A DNA stretch of 64,000 bases from the NCBI RefSeq assembly GCF_000236805.1, contig NZ_AGFX01000037.1:156514-220513 (forward strand). The letters run 5' to 3'. A program made the position numbers and the translations under genes. Shown here one piece after another: positions 38,031 to 47,719 of the stretch (positions within the stretch are counted from its first letter, which is position 1; every line of letters begins with the position of its first letter). The notes under the pieces are model-generated. The model ran no database searches. It was not told the DNA's origin and was given only the letters and a program-made list of their open reading frames with translations. The DNA is from Paenibacillus peoriae KCTC 3763 (GTDB taxonomy: Bacteria; Bacillota; Bacilli; Paenibacillales; Paenibacillaceae).

Positions 38031-39119
38031 ATGGCAAAACAAAAATTAACCGTAGGGCTGGTGTACGGTGGCAAATCAGGCGAACATGAGGTTTCGCTGC
38101 AAACGGCGTATGCGGTAATGAACGCGTTTAATTATGAGAAATACGAGATTATTCCTTTTTATATTACAAAGGCTGGCGATTGGCGCAGAGGACCGCTGCT
38201 GAGCGCACCTTTGGTTTCATTGGAGCAATTGAAGCTGGAACGTGCAGAGGGCGGCACCAAAGCGGCACTGGATACGTTGTTCGGCAAGCTGTATGGAGAG
38301 CAGAAGATGGATGTGCTGTTTCCGTTGCTGCATGGCACCTTTGGCGAGGACGGAACGATTCAGGGTCTGTTCGAAATGGCGGCTATGCCATATGTCGGTG
38401 CAGGAGTGCTGGCTTCCGCCGCAGGGATGGACAAAGGCGTCATGAAGAAGCTGTTTGAGCATGCGGGTTTGCCGCAGGTGAAATACTGTTATTTTAATAG
38501 TACACAGTGGGCACAAACCAGTCATGATCTGGTGCGCAGCATCGAAACGGAGCTCGGTTATCCGTGCTTTGTCAAACCGGCGAATCTGGGATCAAGTGTC
38601 GGTATTTCCAAAGCCAATAACCGGGAAGAGCTGGAGAAATCTGTGGAACTGGCTTTGCAATTTGATCTGAAGGTGATTGTGGAGGAATACGTGGATGCCC
38701 GTGAGATTGAGGTCAGCGTGCTTGGCAATGACGAGCCGATTGCTTCCGTACCGGGTGAAATTGTATCGTCCAGCGATTACTATGATTATGCCGCCAAATA
38801 TACGGACGGCCAATCAGAAATGCTCATTCCGGCACCGCTCGACGAGGAAGTGGCAGATCGTATTCGTGAGGCCGCCTTACAAGCATTCCGCGCTCTGGAA
38901 GGCTGTGGGATTTCCCGAGCCGATTTCTTCGTCAGACGCTCGGATGGACATATTTTGATCAATGAAGTGAACACCATGCCGGGCTTTACACCGTTCAGCA
39001 TGTATCCATTGCTGTGGAGAGAAACCGGAGTATCCTATCAAAGTCTGCTGGACCGCATGATTGCACTCGCACTGGAGCGTTATGAACGCAGGTCCGCACT
39101 TCATTACGAGAACTCATAA
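38031..39119 (+). CDS. ddl: D-alanine--D-alanine ligase
   Basis: A 362-residue ATP-grasp enzyme that joins two D-Ala for peptidoglycan. N-terminal VYGGKSGEHEVSL, FPLLHGTFGEDGTIQGLFE, PCFVKPANLGSSVGISKA (ATP lid), EEYVDAREIEVSVLG and the metal site FINEVNTMPG-like INEVNTMPGFTPFS are all present. The ATG at 38031 follows GCGGAGGATAGC; the longer frame start at 37983 lacks a site. A terminator follows. Confidence 0.95.
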   Translation: MAKQKLTVGLVYGGKSGEHEVSLQTAYAVMNAFNYEKYEIIPFYITKAGDWRRGPLLSAPLVSLEQLKLERAEGGTKAALDTLFGKLYGEQKMDVLFPLLHGTFGEDGTIQGLFEMAAMPYVGAGVLASAAGMDKGVMKKLFEHAGLPQVKYCYFNSTQWAQTSHDLVRSIETELGYPCFVKPANLGSSVGISKANNREELEKSVELALQFDLKVIVEEYVDAREIEVSVLGNDEPIASVPGEIVSSSDYYDYAAKYTDGQSEMLIPAPLDEEVADRIREAALQAFRALEGCGISRADFFVRRSDGHILINEVNTMPGFTPFSMYPLLWRETGVSYQSLLDRMIALALERYERRSALHYENS

Positions 39120-39127
39120 AACGAACC

Positions 39128-39155
39128 AAGGGGAGCTGATCACTCCCCTTTTTAT
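39128..39155 (+). terminator. Intrinsic terminator after ddl
   Basis: An 8-bp stem, AAGGGGAG with CTCCCCTT, followed by TTTT. Confidence 0.85.
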
Positions 39156-39184
39156 TCATATGTATGGAAAGGTGGCGGCTAAAT

Positions 39185-39508
39185 ATGGGCTTTCAAACTG
39201 AATTCAACTCGGTGTGTAAATTCAAGAGCGAACAGGAATTGTACGAACTGCTGGAATATGGACGCGGCAAGATGGTTAAATCTGGTCTGCGCGTGTTTCC
39301 AACAGGCCAGAAGGTCATCGCTTACAGCGTGGACAACGTGGCAGTAGCCATCGTGCAGGTTGTGGGCTGCATCGCTGAAATCAATTTTCAGGGCGACGAA
39401 GTGACCGAGGTTGAAATGATCCTCATTCGCAAGCTGAATGAAGAGGAATCGAGAATTCAGACCGCCTTGGCGGATGAGATGTTTTTTGGAGCGCAGCAGC
39501 AGTCTTAG
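39185..39508 (+). CDS. Conserved-looking hypothetical protein, 107 residues
   Basis: The protein starts MGFQTEFNSVCKFKSEQELY and ends with an acidic helix (LNEEESRIQTALADEMFFGA). The middle alternates short hydrophobic strands (RVFPTGQKVIAYSVDNVAVA), suggesting a small beta-rich cytoplasmic domain. The N-terminal MGFxxEFN recalls DUF2584 proteins of Bacilli, but I am not sure. The ATG at 39185 lies nine bases after GGAAAGGTGG; the frame opens earlier at 39164 without a site. The function is unknown. Confidence 0.65.
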   Translation: MGFQTEFNSVCKFKSEQELYELLEYGRGKMVKSGLRVFPTGQKVIAYSVDNVAVAIVQVVGCIAEINFQGDEVTEVEMILIRKLNEEESRIQTALADEMFFGAQQQS

Positions 39509-39706
39509 CTAAATGGGGCATCCGTGGAAATTACGCCTTATTGTGTAGGCTTCTGCGGATAAAGTTCCCAAATAGAGAAACTTTATGAAACCTATTGTGT
39601 ATACTAGATTGTGCAAACTAGCAAAGTTGTACTTTAACAGAGGTGGTTAAGAGACTGTGCTGTATGGCAGCTTCGCAAACCACGTAACAATGATATAGAA
39701 AGTAGA

Positions 39707-40582
39707 GTGAACACGTTGAACGAACATGAAAACGAAAAGGTTCCCTATATCGTATCAGGAAAAAGCTATACCGCCGTGGCTATTAACGCGGCATCCAAAG
39801 CCGGGGAATGGATTAAGAGCAGATTGGGAACGGTTGAACAATTGAACACCAAGCAATCTTCTGCGGATCTGGTAACCGAGGTGGATAAAGGTGCGGAGCA
39901 GATGATCCGCAGGCTGATCCTCACCCATTTCCCCGATCATGCCATTTTGGGTGAAGAGGGCGTGGAGCCGGGTGCTGAGGCTTCGGCTCGCGCATTAGAG
40001 GCTGCCCGTGAAGAGGAATACTTATGGATTATTGATCCAGTAGATGGCACCACTAATTTTGTGCACAGTCTGCCGTTCTACAGCGTGTCGATTGCCTTGG
40101 CCCACCGTGGTGAGGTGATTGTCGGCGTCATTTATGATCCGTCCCGCGATGAAATGTTCGTGGCGGAAAAAGGAAAAGGCGCATATGTACATGGCAATCG
40201 GATGCAGCCATCAAGAGAGGAAACACTGGGAGATAGTCTGGTGTGCATCGGCTTCCCACCGGATCGTGCGTATGCACAGCCACTGAATATGAAAATTACG
40301 CAGGTCCTTACGCCGCAGGTAAGAGGTATTCGGGCGCTTGGCTCGGCAGCTCTGCATCTGGCTTATGTGGCGTCGGGACGGCTGTCAGCCTATTGCGAAA
40401 TCGGTTTGAATGCCTGGGATGTGGCAGCAGGTGCTTTGCTGGTACAGGAATCGGGCGGAACGATCACTGATACGCTGGGCAGACCTTATGATTTGAGCGT
40501 GCGACATATTGCAGCTACGAATACAGCTATTCACTCCCAACTTATTCAAGTGCTGAAAGAAGCAGATGCAACCGGGTTATAA
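39707..40582 (+). CDS. Inositol monophosphatase family protein
   Basis: A 291-residue Mg-dependent phosphatase of the IMPase/SuhB/CysQ superfamily. Metal and catalytic motifs are HAILGEEG, WIIDPVDGTTNFVHSLPF and the second box NAWDVAAGALLVQESGG. The substrate could be inositol phosphate, PAP or a sugar phosphate; the NFVHSLPFY context favours inositol monophosphatase. The GTG start has only a weak site (GAAAGTAGA), and a TTG at 39716 is an alternative. It precedes a small gene by about 37 bases. Confidence 0.88.
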   Translation: MNTLNEHENEKVPYIVSGKSYTAVAINAASKAGEWIKSRLGTVEQLNTKQSSADLVTEVDKGAEQMIRRLILTHFPDHAILGEEGVEPGAEASARALEAAREEEYLWIIDPVDGTTNFVHSLPFYSVSIALAHRGEVIVGVIYDPSRDEMFVAEKGKGAYVHGNRMQPSREETLGDSLVCIGFPPDRAYAQPLNMKITQVLTPQVRGIRALGSAALHLAYVASGRLSAYCEIGLNAWDVAAGALLVQESGGTITDTLGRPYDLSVRHIAATNTAIHSQLIQVLKEADATGL

Positions 40583-40619
40583 TACACCTATATCGCTTAT
40601 CGCTGAAGGAGGAAGGATG

Positions 40620-40862
40620 ATGGGCCAATCCGAAGATTTGGAGCGCGAGCTCAGTGAATTGCTGACAGAAGGCGAAATTCGTGTGAATGAGGCCAAAAAA
40701 CGGGAACGGCTCAGCCCTAAATATGAGGTGCGGATTCAAACGCATATCGATCCCATTGTCGAGGAGACCCGCAAATACCGCAGTATGGCAAGGGAACTGG
40801 ACGACCGATACGATGAATATATGAAAAAGGCGAACCAATCGGACCCCTCCGACCGACGCTAA
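40620..40862 (+). CDS. Small hypothetical protein, 80 residues
   Basis: A charged, helical protein (MGQSEDLERELSELLTEGEI, later EETRKYRSMARELDDRYDEY) with no hydrophobic segment; probably a short coiled coil. GAAGGAGGAAGG precedes tandem ATG codons at 40617 and 40620; the second gives normal spacing. It follows the inositol-phosphatase gene and may be co-transcribed. I do not recognise the family. Confidence 0.65.
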   Translation: MGQSEDLERELSELLTEGEIRVNEAKKRERLSPKYEVRIQTHIDPIVEETRKYRSMARELDDRYDEYMKKANQSDPSDRR

Positions 40863-40938
40863 GCAAACATAAATACCTCTTGCCGAATGACCCAGGCATG
40901 GGGTATTTTGTATGTTATAAAGGAGGCGATAATTACGA

Positions 40939-42717
40939 ATGACCTATTTTAAGAGCGCTTACAAAAATGCTGGAATCCATCATAAAATGATTTTATTAAT
41001 CATAGTGCTCATGCTGGTCAATTTTGCGGTTTTTGCAGTCATATTAAAATACGTGTTTCATATTTATGATAATCAAATGTACAAAAAAACATCAGAAGTA
41101 TTGAATATTTCTTCGATTGGCATTGAAAATGAACTAAAGGATATTGAAAAGACCACCTTTAAAGTAACAACAGATGAGCAGCTCCAACGTTATTTGCTGC
41201 AATTGGAAAGGGAAACCTCACCTTATACCAAAATGGTGCTGCGTAAAAAAATAACGAACAGGCTTGTCGCCTTCGCAGGCTCCGAAACCTATATCTATTC
41301 TATGATGGTGATCGACAAAGAGGGGCAGGTCATGAGTGCGGGCAACCGTGAAGGTATTCCCCCAGAGCTTCGATCCACTCTGTCTGAGCTGGCAGCCGAA
41401 TATGACGGTTCCAACGCATGGTATGCGGCAGGTCACTCTTCCTTGCTGGCAGCGCGACAGTTCAAATCCTTTACAGATACCAATTTTACGTTAAAAGGGC
41501 TCGGAACGCTTGCAATTCGTGTGCGGATTGACCGGATTGTAGCGGATCGTGTGCAGACCTCAGGCCGTGATGGACAGCTGATGATTACAGATGGCAAGCA
41601 GATGATTTATCCCGAAGCACCGCTTTTGAGTGAGAGCGATATGCAGGCCGAGCTTGCGCGGAAGCAGCCTTACGGCATTGCGACCTACACAGGCGGGACT
41701 TTTTTTGCAGCTCAAACCAAATCCTCTTATACGGGCTGGACGTATTTGCATATGACCCCTTTTGATGATATGTTTCGCAGCATTACCATAATCAAAGAAA
41801 TTGTAAGCGCAATTTTTGTCATTATGCTACTGATTGCGCTGGCGTTGGGAGCCCGGTTGTCCGGCAGTATTACCAGGCCGATCGTTCAATTAATCCAGAA
41901 CATGCGCAAAATTGAAAAAGGTGATCTTGACCGTCTGGAAGAGGAAGCACTCGGTGCGGTTCCCCTTTCCACCCAAGATGAGGTGGGCTTGCTGCATCGA
42001 ACGTACAAAAAGATGATTCGCCGCATCCGTGAGCTCATTAATGAGAATGTTGCCAAGCAGCTATTGCTGCGGGAAACGGAGCTCAAGGCGCTCCAGGCAC
42101 AGATTAATCCGCATTTTCTATACAATACATTAGAGTCTGTAAACTGGCTCGCCAAGGCCAATAAGCAGGATCGTATCTCGGAAATGGTGGAGGCACTTGC
42201 CTTTCTGCTGCGCAGTGCGGTCAGCTTTGAAGAACAGCTCATCCCACTTCACAAAGAGCTGGATATCGTGAGGAGCTATGTCACGATTCAAAAAACGCGC
42301 TTCGATGAACGGCTTGTTTTCCATCTGGATGTGCCAGAGGAACTGATGGATGCGCAAATACCGAAGCTGACGCTTCAGCCCTTGGTGGAGAATGCAATCC
42401 TTTACGCACTGGAGCCGCAAATTGAGCCGTGCCGGATTTCTATTGTTGCCAGAGTGAGGGAAGGTGCGCTTTTCCTGCGGGTGGAGGATGACGGACCGGG
42501 AATGAAGGAGGATTTTTTGGAAAAGCTGCGAAGCGGGCAGGTCACGACCCGTGGACAGGGCATTGGCCTTACCAATATTCAGGAACGGATTAACCTGATC
42601 TTTGGTACTCCATGGGGGATAGAGCTGCACAGCGAGTCAGGAACAGGAACGTCGATTCATGTCTGTATTCCATATGTGAAAGGGGAACAGGGTCATGTAC
42701 AAGGTGCTGCTGGTTGA
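40939..42717 (+). CDS. yesM: YesM-type sensor histidine kinase
   Basis: A 592-residue membrane kinase. Helices are at about 14-36 and 288-310, with an extracytoplasmic dCache-like domain between. A HAMP domain (about 310-365, ITRPIVQLIQNMRKIEKGDL) follows, then the His_kinase domain LQAQINPHFLYNTLESVNWLAK with His near 391, and the ATPase domain (LQPLVENAIL, DDGPGM, GIGLTNIQERI). Kinases of this kind sense plant-polysaccharide sugars. AAAGGAGGCGATAATTACGA precedes the ATG. The stop overlaps the response-regulator gene by 23 bases. With the next six genes it mirrors the B. subtilis yesMNOPQR region. Confidence 0.9.
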   Translation: MTYFKSAYKNAGIHHKMILLIIVLMLVNFAVFAVILKYVFHIYDNQMYKKTSEVLNISSIGIENELKDIEKTTFKVTTDEQLQRYLLQLERETSPYTKMVLRKKITNRLVAFAGSETYIYSMMVIDKEGQVMSAGNREGIPPELRSTLSELAAEYDGSNAWYAAGHSSLLAARQFKSFTDTNFTLKGLGTLAIRVRIDRIVADRVQTSGRDGQLMITDGKQMIYPEAPLLSESDMQAELARKQPYGIATYTGGTFFAAQTKSSYTGWTYLHMTPFDDMFRSITIIKEIVSAIFVIMLLIALALGARLSGSITRPIVQLIQNMRKIEKGDLDRLEEEALGAVPLSTQDEVGLLHRTYKKMIRRIRELINENVAKQLLLRETELKALQAQINPHFLYNTLESVNWLAKANKQDRISEMVEALAFLLRSAVSFEEQLIPLHKELDIVRSYVTIQKTRFDERLVFHLDVPEELMDAQIPKLTLQPLVENAILYALEPQIEPCRISIVARVREGALFLRVEDDGPGMKEDFLEKLRSGQVTTRGQGIGLTNIQERINLIFGTPWGIELHSESGTGTSIHVCIPYVKGEQGHVQGAAG

Positions 42718-44254
42718 TGATGAGCGTGTGATTTTGGAGGGCATATCACAGGTGGTGGATTGGAGCAAAGCAGGAACGCAACTGGTGGGTACGGCTCGAA
42801 ACGGTATTGAGGCTTATGATCAGATTCAGGCCAGTCCGCCTGATTTTGTGATTAGCGATATCTCTATGCCAGGTTTGGATGGCATCGGTCTGGTTGCCAA
42901 AACGACGGAGCATTTTCCAGACGTTCGTTTCATTCTGTTGTCCGGCTATAAAGATTTCGACTATGCTTGTCGAGCCATGCAATACGGGGTAAAGCACTAT
43001 TTATTGAAGCCCTGCAATGAGCGGCAAATCCATGAGGCGCTGACTGAGCTGGGTCAGGAACGGGAGGAGCAGGAGGAACGCAAGCAGTTTGTGAACCGGA
43101 TGAAGCTTGATTTTCAGCGTATGCTGCCGCATGTGAAGGAGCACTTTTTAAAGGAGTTCATTTCCTATAAAACCTACGGAAGCCGTGATATCGCTTTTTA
43201 TGAGCGGTTATTCGGTCTGGAGCTGCAAGATAAGCAGGTTCGAATGCTGCTGCTGCGGGTAGAGGAATCGCATGAGCCGGAGCATCTGTTTGCGCTGCAA
43301 AATATTGCAGCGGATTTGATGGATCATGTGCTGCTCGGTACGACCATGCAAGGACAACTGCTCATTGTGCTGGAAAGCGAAGATGATACGTCAACGCTTA
43401 TGGAGCAGCTTGAGGCGGTACGTGCGACGTTTCGCCGTTTTTACAAGCTGGAGGTAACAGTCGCGGTTAGCGAGTCGGACAGTATGCAGCATTCGCGGGG
43501 GATGTACCGGGAGACACTGCATTGTATGAATCATCGTTTTTACACCGGGGAGGGCAGTTTGATTACGAAGGAGGATTTGGCGACCGAAGATCCTCGGGAG
43601 ATGGCAGATTTAGAGCTGGACGAGGAGAAGTTTGGTCTGCTGATCAAGGCGGGAAATACGGAGGAGGTCGCCCAAGAAGTGGATCGATTGTTCGGCATCC
43701 TGTCCCGTATGAAGCTGGAAATTTCCGTGACCCGTTCCTATGTGCTACAGCTGTATGCCGCCATGATCCGTATATGCCCTGAAGAAGAGCGTTCCGAGTT
43801 TACGAGCCGAATGGCTGTGCTGGCAGAGCAAAAAACGCTTGCTTCTCTTAAATCCTTCGTGCAGGAGACCGCCGGACGAATGACCGCAATTTATTATAAG
43901 AGCAATGTGTGTCGCCAATCCTCCACCGTTGATAAAATGATCACCATTATTGAACAAAACTATCGGAAATCCGACTTGTCACTTAACGGAGTGGCCGGGC
44001 AAATGCTGTATATGAATTCCGACTATCTGGGGAAAATTTTTAAAAAGGTGACGGGGGAGAACTTTTCGCATTATGTGAATCGTTACCGAATCGAACGTGC
44101 GGCTGAGCATATTCGGGAGACAGGAGACGTCAAGGTGTTTGAGCTGGCGGAATGGTTCGGCTTCGGCGGGAACGCTCAATATTTCAGCCAGGTGTTCAAA
44201 AAATGGGCGGGTATGACGCCATCCGAGTACATTAAGTCACACGAACGGGGATGA
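42695..44254 (+). CDS. yesN: YesN-type response regulator with AraC DNA-binding domain
   Basis: A 519-residue regulator. The receiver domain (1-120) has VLLVDDERVI and the phospho-acceptor Asp in VISDISMPGLDG (about 55). A long middle region (about 130-400) is variable. The C-terminal AraC helix-turn-helix pair (about 415-515) reads LSLNGVAGQMLYMNSDYLGK and AEWFGFGGNAQYFSQVFKKW. Its reading frame starts inside yesM, showing translational coupling. It probably activates the transporter operon that begins 170 bases downstream. Confidence 0.92.
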   Translation: MYKVLLVDDERVILEGISQVVDWSKAGTQLVGTARNGIEAYDQIQASPPDFVISDISMPGLDGIGLVAKTTEHFPDVRFILLSGYKDFDYACRAMQYGVKHYLLKPCNERQIHEALTELGQEREEQEERKQFVNRMKLDFQRMLPHVKEHFLKEFISYKTYGSRDIAFYERLFGLELQDKQVRMLLLRVEESHEPEHLFALQNIAADLMDHVLLGTTMQGQLLIVLESEDDTSTLMEQLEAVRATFRRFYKLEVTVAVSESDSMQHSRGMYRETLHCMNHRFYTGEGSLITKEDLATEDPREMADLELDEEKFGLLIKAGNTEEVAQEVDRLFGILSRMKLEISVTRSYVLQLYAAMIRICPEEERSEFTSRMAVLAEQKTLASLKSFVQETAGRMTAIYYKSNVCRQSSTVDKMITIIEQNYRKSDLSLNGVAGQMLYMNSDYLGKIFKKVTGENFSHYVNRYRIERAAEHIRETGDVKVFELAEWFGFGGNAQYFSQVFKKWAGMTPSEYIKSHERG

Positions 44255-44345
44255 GCGCTAAACCCCCTCTGATTTTTAAACCTCGAAATCTGATTTGTGT
44301 ATTCCAATGCTTCTCTGCTTTTGGGAAAATAACAGCAGGAGCCAA

Positions 44346-44359
44346 TGTAAACGCTATCA
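44346..44359. promoter_or_regulatory. CcpA catabolite-responsive element (cre)
   Basis: TGTAAACGCTATCA matches the cre consensus TGNAANCGNWWNCA at every fixed position. It lies 68 bases before the binding-protein start codon, between yesN and the transporter operon, where CcpA would repress during growth on preferred sugars. Confidence 0.8.
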
Positions 44360-44426
44360 AAAGGCGTAATTACGTTGTCACTTGTAACACAGCTCCTTTC
44401 TAGAACAGCGAAAAGGGGAGAGATAA

Positions 44427-45719
44427 GTGGGCAAAAAGGGATGGTTTCTGATCATGGCTATGCTGCTCGTTTTGACGACGGCATGCAGCGGAGCGGACAG
44501 CGGTAGCAATTCGGGGGCAAGTGCAGACGGGAAGGTAAAGTTGCGGATTGCTTGGTGGGGATCAGATACCCGTCATGAATACACGCAAAAGGTAATTGAT
44601 TTGTATAAGCAAAAGAATCCGAATGTGACGATTGACGTGGAATATGCTTCTTTTGATGACTATTGGAAAAAGCTCGCCCCGCAGGCGGCGGCAAACCAAC
44701 TGCCGGATATCGTGCAGATGGACATTTCATACATTAGCCAGTATGCGAAGAACGGTCAACTGGAAGATATGGCGCCTTACTTGAATCAAAAAATTCAGGT
44801 CGCTGACGTGAATGAAAATGTACTCAAAACCGGCATCATTGCCGGAAAGCAATATGGTATTCCGACAGGTGTCAATGTGCTGGGCTTCCAGTATGACCCG
44901 GCCCTGCTGAAAAAAGCGGGCATAGACAAAATTCCTGACAACTGGACATGGGATCAATACAAAGAATTGGCCTTGAAGGCAGGCTCCAATAAAGTTTACT
45001 TTGACAGTTCCATGGCTGCCGATATTTTCTTCCACTACTATTTGCGGACACATGGAAAGTCTCTCTACAATGCGGAAGGAACAGGATTGGGATATGACGA
45101 CGATAAGCTGTTTGTTGACTTCTTTGGCGGATTGGCTGAACTGATTAAGAAAGGGGCGACTCCGCCTCCTGAAATCATGAACCAGACCAAGGGGATTCTT
45201 GAGGAATCCGATCTCGTAAAAGGAACAGGCATCGGCATTTGGCAGTGGTCCAATCAGTATGTAGGCTTACAGCAGGTCGTTAACCGTCCGATGGCGCTGG
45301 CTCCGATGTTTGGACCAGATATGGAAAAAGGGATATACATGCAGCCTACGATGTATTGGACGGTGGCTGCCCGTTCTCAGGTGAAGGATGAGGCCGCCAA
45401 GTTTATTGATTTCTGGATGAACGATGTAGAGGCGAATAAATTGATTAAGGGAGAGCGGGGCGTACCGATTTCCGCCAAAATCAAGGAAGCTATAGCGCCT
45501 GAGTTGAGTGAGGCTACGAAGCAGGTGTTTGAATTTGTGGCTTCCATGGAGCCAAAGGCTTCTCCAATGAGCCCACCGCCGCCTGTCGGATCACCGGAAG
45601 TGATTGCGACCCTGACCGATTATATTGAGCAGGTCAATTTCGGACAGATGACGGCAAAGGATGCAGCGGCCAAATTCCGGGTGGATGCCAATACGATCCT
45701 CGCGAATAACAAGCAATAG
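44427..45719 (+). CDS. yesO: Sugar ABC transporter substrate-binding lipoprotein (YesO-like)
   Basis: A 430-residue family-1 extracellular binding protein. The lipobox LVLTTACSG places the lipidated Cys at residue 20. The mature domain shows RIAWWGSDTRHEYTQKVIDL and YGIPTGVNVLGFQYDP, typical of oligosaccharide binders; B. subtilis YesO is almost the same length. By operon context the ligand would be an unsaturated rhamnogalacturonan disaccharide. The GTG start follows AAAGGGGAGAGATAA. A large hairpin separates it from the permease genes. Confidence 0.87.
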   Translation: MGKKGWFLIMAMLLVLTTACSGADSGSNSGASADGKVKLRIAWWGSDTRHEYTQKVIDLYKQKNPNVTIDVEYASFDDYWKKLAPQAAANQLPDIVQMDISYISQYAKNGQLEDMAPYLNQKIQVADVNENVLKTGIIAGKQYGIPTGVNVLGFQYDPALLKKAGIDKIPDNWTWDQYKELALKAGSNKVYFDSSMAADIFFHYYLRTHGKSLYNAEGTGLGYDDDKLFVDFFGGLAELIKKGATPPPEIMNQTKGILEESDLVKGTGIGIWQWSNQYVGLQQVVNRPMALAPMFGPDMEKGIYMQPTMYWTVAARSQVKDEAAKFIDFWMNDVEANKLIKGERGVPISAKIKEAIAPELSEATKQVFEFVASMEPKASPMSPPPPVGSPEVIATLTDYIEQVNFGQMTAKDAAAKFRVDANTILANNKQ

Positions 45720-45737
45720 TAGGCAATGGAATCTTTA

Positions 45738-45848
45738 GGTGCCTGACACTGCCTTAACATGGGCATAGGCCAGCATCGTCAAGTTAACCGTGCGTAGCTA
45801 TGGTAGATCGCGTACGGTTAACCTGACGAGCAAGCCGCAGAAGCACCT
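45738..45848 (+). repeat. Large intercistronic inverted repeat after the binding-protein gene
   Basis: The core is CGTCA-a-GTTAACCGT-g-CG (45777-45794) paired with CGcGT-ACGGTTAAC-c-TGACG (45809-45828); the outer bases AGGTGC (45738) and GCACCT (45843) also pair. It has no T-run, so it is more likely an mRNA-stabilising or attenuating stem that keeps binding protein in excess over permeases than a full terminator. Confidence 0.65.
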
Positions 45849-45937
45849 TTGTATACATTATAAAATAATGCAAATAACAATGGGTAAATGACACTAAAAT
45901 TTGTTGAATCAGCAAGAAGTAACAGAAGGGAGGCTTG

Positions 45938-46846
45938 ATGAGCTTGCGAAATCATCAGAGCTTGAGAGCCAATATGACCGGATATGCGTTCATCAGCCCG
46001 TTTATTGTGGGCTTTCTGGCGTTTACGTTAATTCCGATGTTTATTTCGCTGTATCTGTCTTTTACATCCTACAACCTGTTCACCCCGCCCAAATGGATTG
46101 GTCTGGGGAACTTTGAAAAAATGTTCACAGGCGACCCGAAATACTGGAATTCGATCAGGGTTACGTTTACGTATGTATTGGTCGGTGTGCCACTGCGGCT
46201 GATTTTTGCCCTGTTTGTGGCGATGATCTTGAATACCAAATCGCGTATGGTCGGCACCTATCGGACGATGTACTATCTGCCATCCATTATCGGGGGCAGC
46301 GTTGCGGTGTCTATCATGTGGCGCAACATTTTCAGCAATGACGGGATTGTTAATAGCTTGCTGTCAGCCTTGGGGGCAACCCCGGTGAAATGGTTTGGCG
46401 ATCCGAATGCTTCGCTTACGATGCTGATCACCTTGTCTGTATGGCAATTCGGCTCCTCCATGCTTATTTTTCTGGCCGGATTGAAGAATATTTCGGTTGA
46501 AATGTACGAGGCGTCCAGCGTGGACGGCGCATCACCAGTACGAAAATTTTTCAGTATCACACTCCCTCTGCTTAGTCCGATTATTTTATTTAACCTGATT
46601 ATGCAGACAATTAGTGCCTTTATGACCTTCGTTCCAGCCTACGTTATTTCGAAGGGTGAGGGCGGCCCAATGGATGGGACGATGCTGCATTCGCTGTATT
46701 TGTTCCGACAGGCGTTTATGTTCAGCAATATGGGATATGCGGCGGCTATGGCCTGGGTCATGCTCATTATGATTGCGATACTGACAGCGATTTTATTTTT
46801 AACCTCCAGATACTGGGTATTCTATGAAACGGAAAAGGGGCGCTGA
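45938..46846 (+). CDS. yesP: Sugar ABC transporter permease (MalF type, YesP-like)
   Basis: A 302-residue permease with about six membrane helices, beginning [20 protein letters not shown]. The EAA loop is [26 protein letters not shown], residues about 188-213. The ATG at 45938 is very close to GGGAGG and the TTG at 45935 is an alternative; the hydrophobic start is unaffected. It forms the heterodimeric channel with the next gene. No ATPase gene is present in this locus, so a shared ATPase of the MsmX kind must energise it, as in B. subtilis. Confidence 0.9.
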   Translation: MSLRNHQSLRANMTGYAFISPFIVGFLAFTLIPMFISLYLSFTSYNLFTPPKWIGLGNFEKMFTGDPKYWNSIRVTFTYVLVGVPLRLIFALFVAMILNTKSRMVGTYRTMYYLPSIIGGSVAVSIMWRNIFSNDGIVNSLLSALGATPVKWFGDPNASLTMLITLSVWQFGSSMLIFLAGLKNISVEMYEASSVDGASPVRKFFSITLPLLSPIILFNLIMQTISAFMTFVPAYVISKGEGGPMDGTMLHSLYLFRQAFMFSNMGYAAAMAWVMLIMIAILTAILFLTSRYWVFYETEKGR

Positions 46847-46851
46847 TACCG

Positions 46852-47691
46852 ATGGCATGGAAAACGTTCAAATGGCCGATCTATCACATTCTGGTTGCTG
46901 CGCTGGCGCTCCTGATGCTGTATCCCGTATTTTGGATGCTGTTCAGCTCGTTCAAGGAGAGTCGGACGATATTCGTCACGGCAGATTCTCTTTTCCCTAC
47001 AGAATGGATTTGGCAAAATTATGTGACAGGCTGGAAGGGCACAAGCGGATACAACTTTGGCACGTACATTTTGAATTCGCTCACGATTGTCGTGATTGCC
47101 ACGATTGGAGCCGTGATTTCCTCCTCATTAATTGCATTTGGCTTCGCACGTTTGAAATTCAAAGGGCGTAACTTTTGGTTTGCGTTGATGATGATGACGC
47201 TGATGCTGCCCGGAGATGTGGTACTGGTACCGCAATATATTATTTTCACCAAGCTCGGCTGGGTCAATACGATTTTGCCGCTGGTGGTGCCGTCGTTTTT
47301 CGGGATGCCGTTCTTCATCTTCCTGATGGTTCAGTTTATACGGACGATACCAGCGGAACTGGATGAAGCGGCGACGATTGACGGATGCGGCAAATTCCGG
47401 CTGTATTTCCGAATTATTTTGCCATTGCTCAAATCCTCGCTGGCTACAGCGGCTATCTTCTCTTTCTACTGGAAGTGGGAGGATCTCCTGGGCCCGGTAC
47501 TGTATCTGAATTCGCCGGAGAAATATACCGTATCTATTGCACTCAAAATGTTTCTCGATAGCGAGTCGGCCTCCAACTGGGGTGGAATGTTCGCCATGTC
47601 CATTTTGAGCCTGGTACCGGTTATCGCAGTATTCTTTGCCTTCCAGAAGCAAATTGTAGAAGGAATGAGTACGAGTGGCTTGAAGGGGTAA
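46852..47691 (+). CDS. yesQ: Sugar ABC transporter permease (MalG type, YesQ-like)
   Basis: A 279-residue permease with about six membrane helices (for example [20 protein letters not shown]). The EAA loop reads [25 protein letters not shown] (about 168-192). The start lies six bases after the YesP-like stop codon, with AAAAGGGGCG inside the upstream gene as ribosome site. It ends 28 bases before the esterase gene, so all belong to one operon. Confidence 0.9.
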   Translation: MAWKTFKWPIYHILVAALALLMLYPVFWMLFSSFKESRTIFVTADSLFPTEWIWQNYVTGWKGTSGYNFGTYILNSLTIVVIATIGAVISSSLIAFGFARLKFKGRNFWFALMMMTLMLPGDVVLVPQYIIFTKLGWVNTILPLVVPSFFGMPFFIFLMVQFIRTIPAELDEAATIDGCGKFRLYFRIILPLLKSSLATAAIFSFYWKWEDLLGPVLYLNSPEKYTVSIALKMFLDSESASNWGGMFAMSILSLVPVIAVFFAFQKQIVEGMSTSGLKG

Positions 47692-47719
47692 AACTCAAGC
47701 TGCGAAAGAGGTGAGTGGC

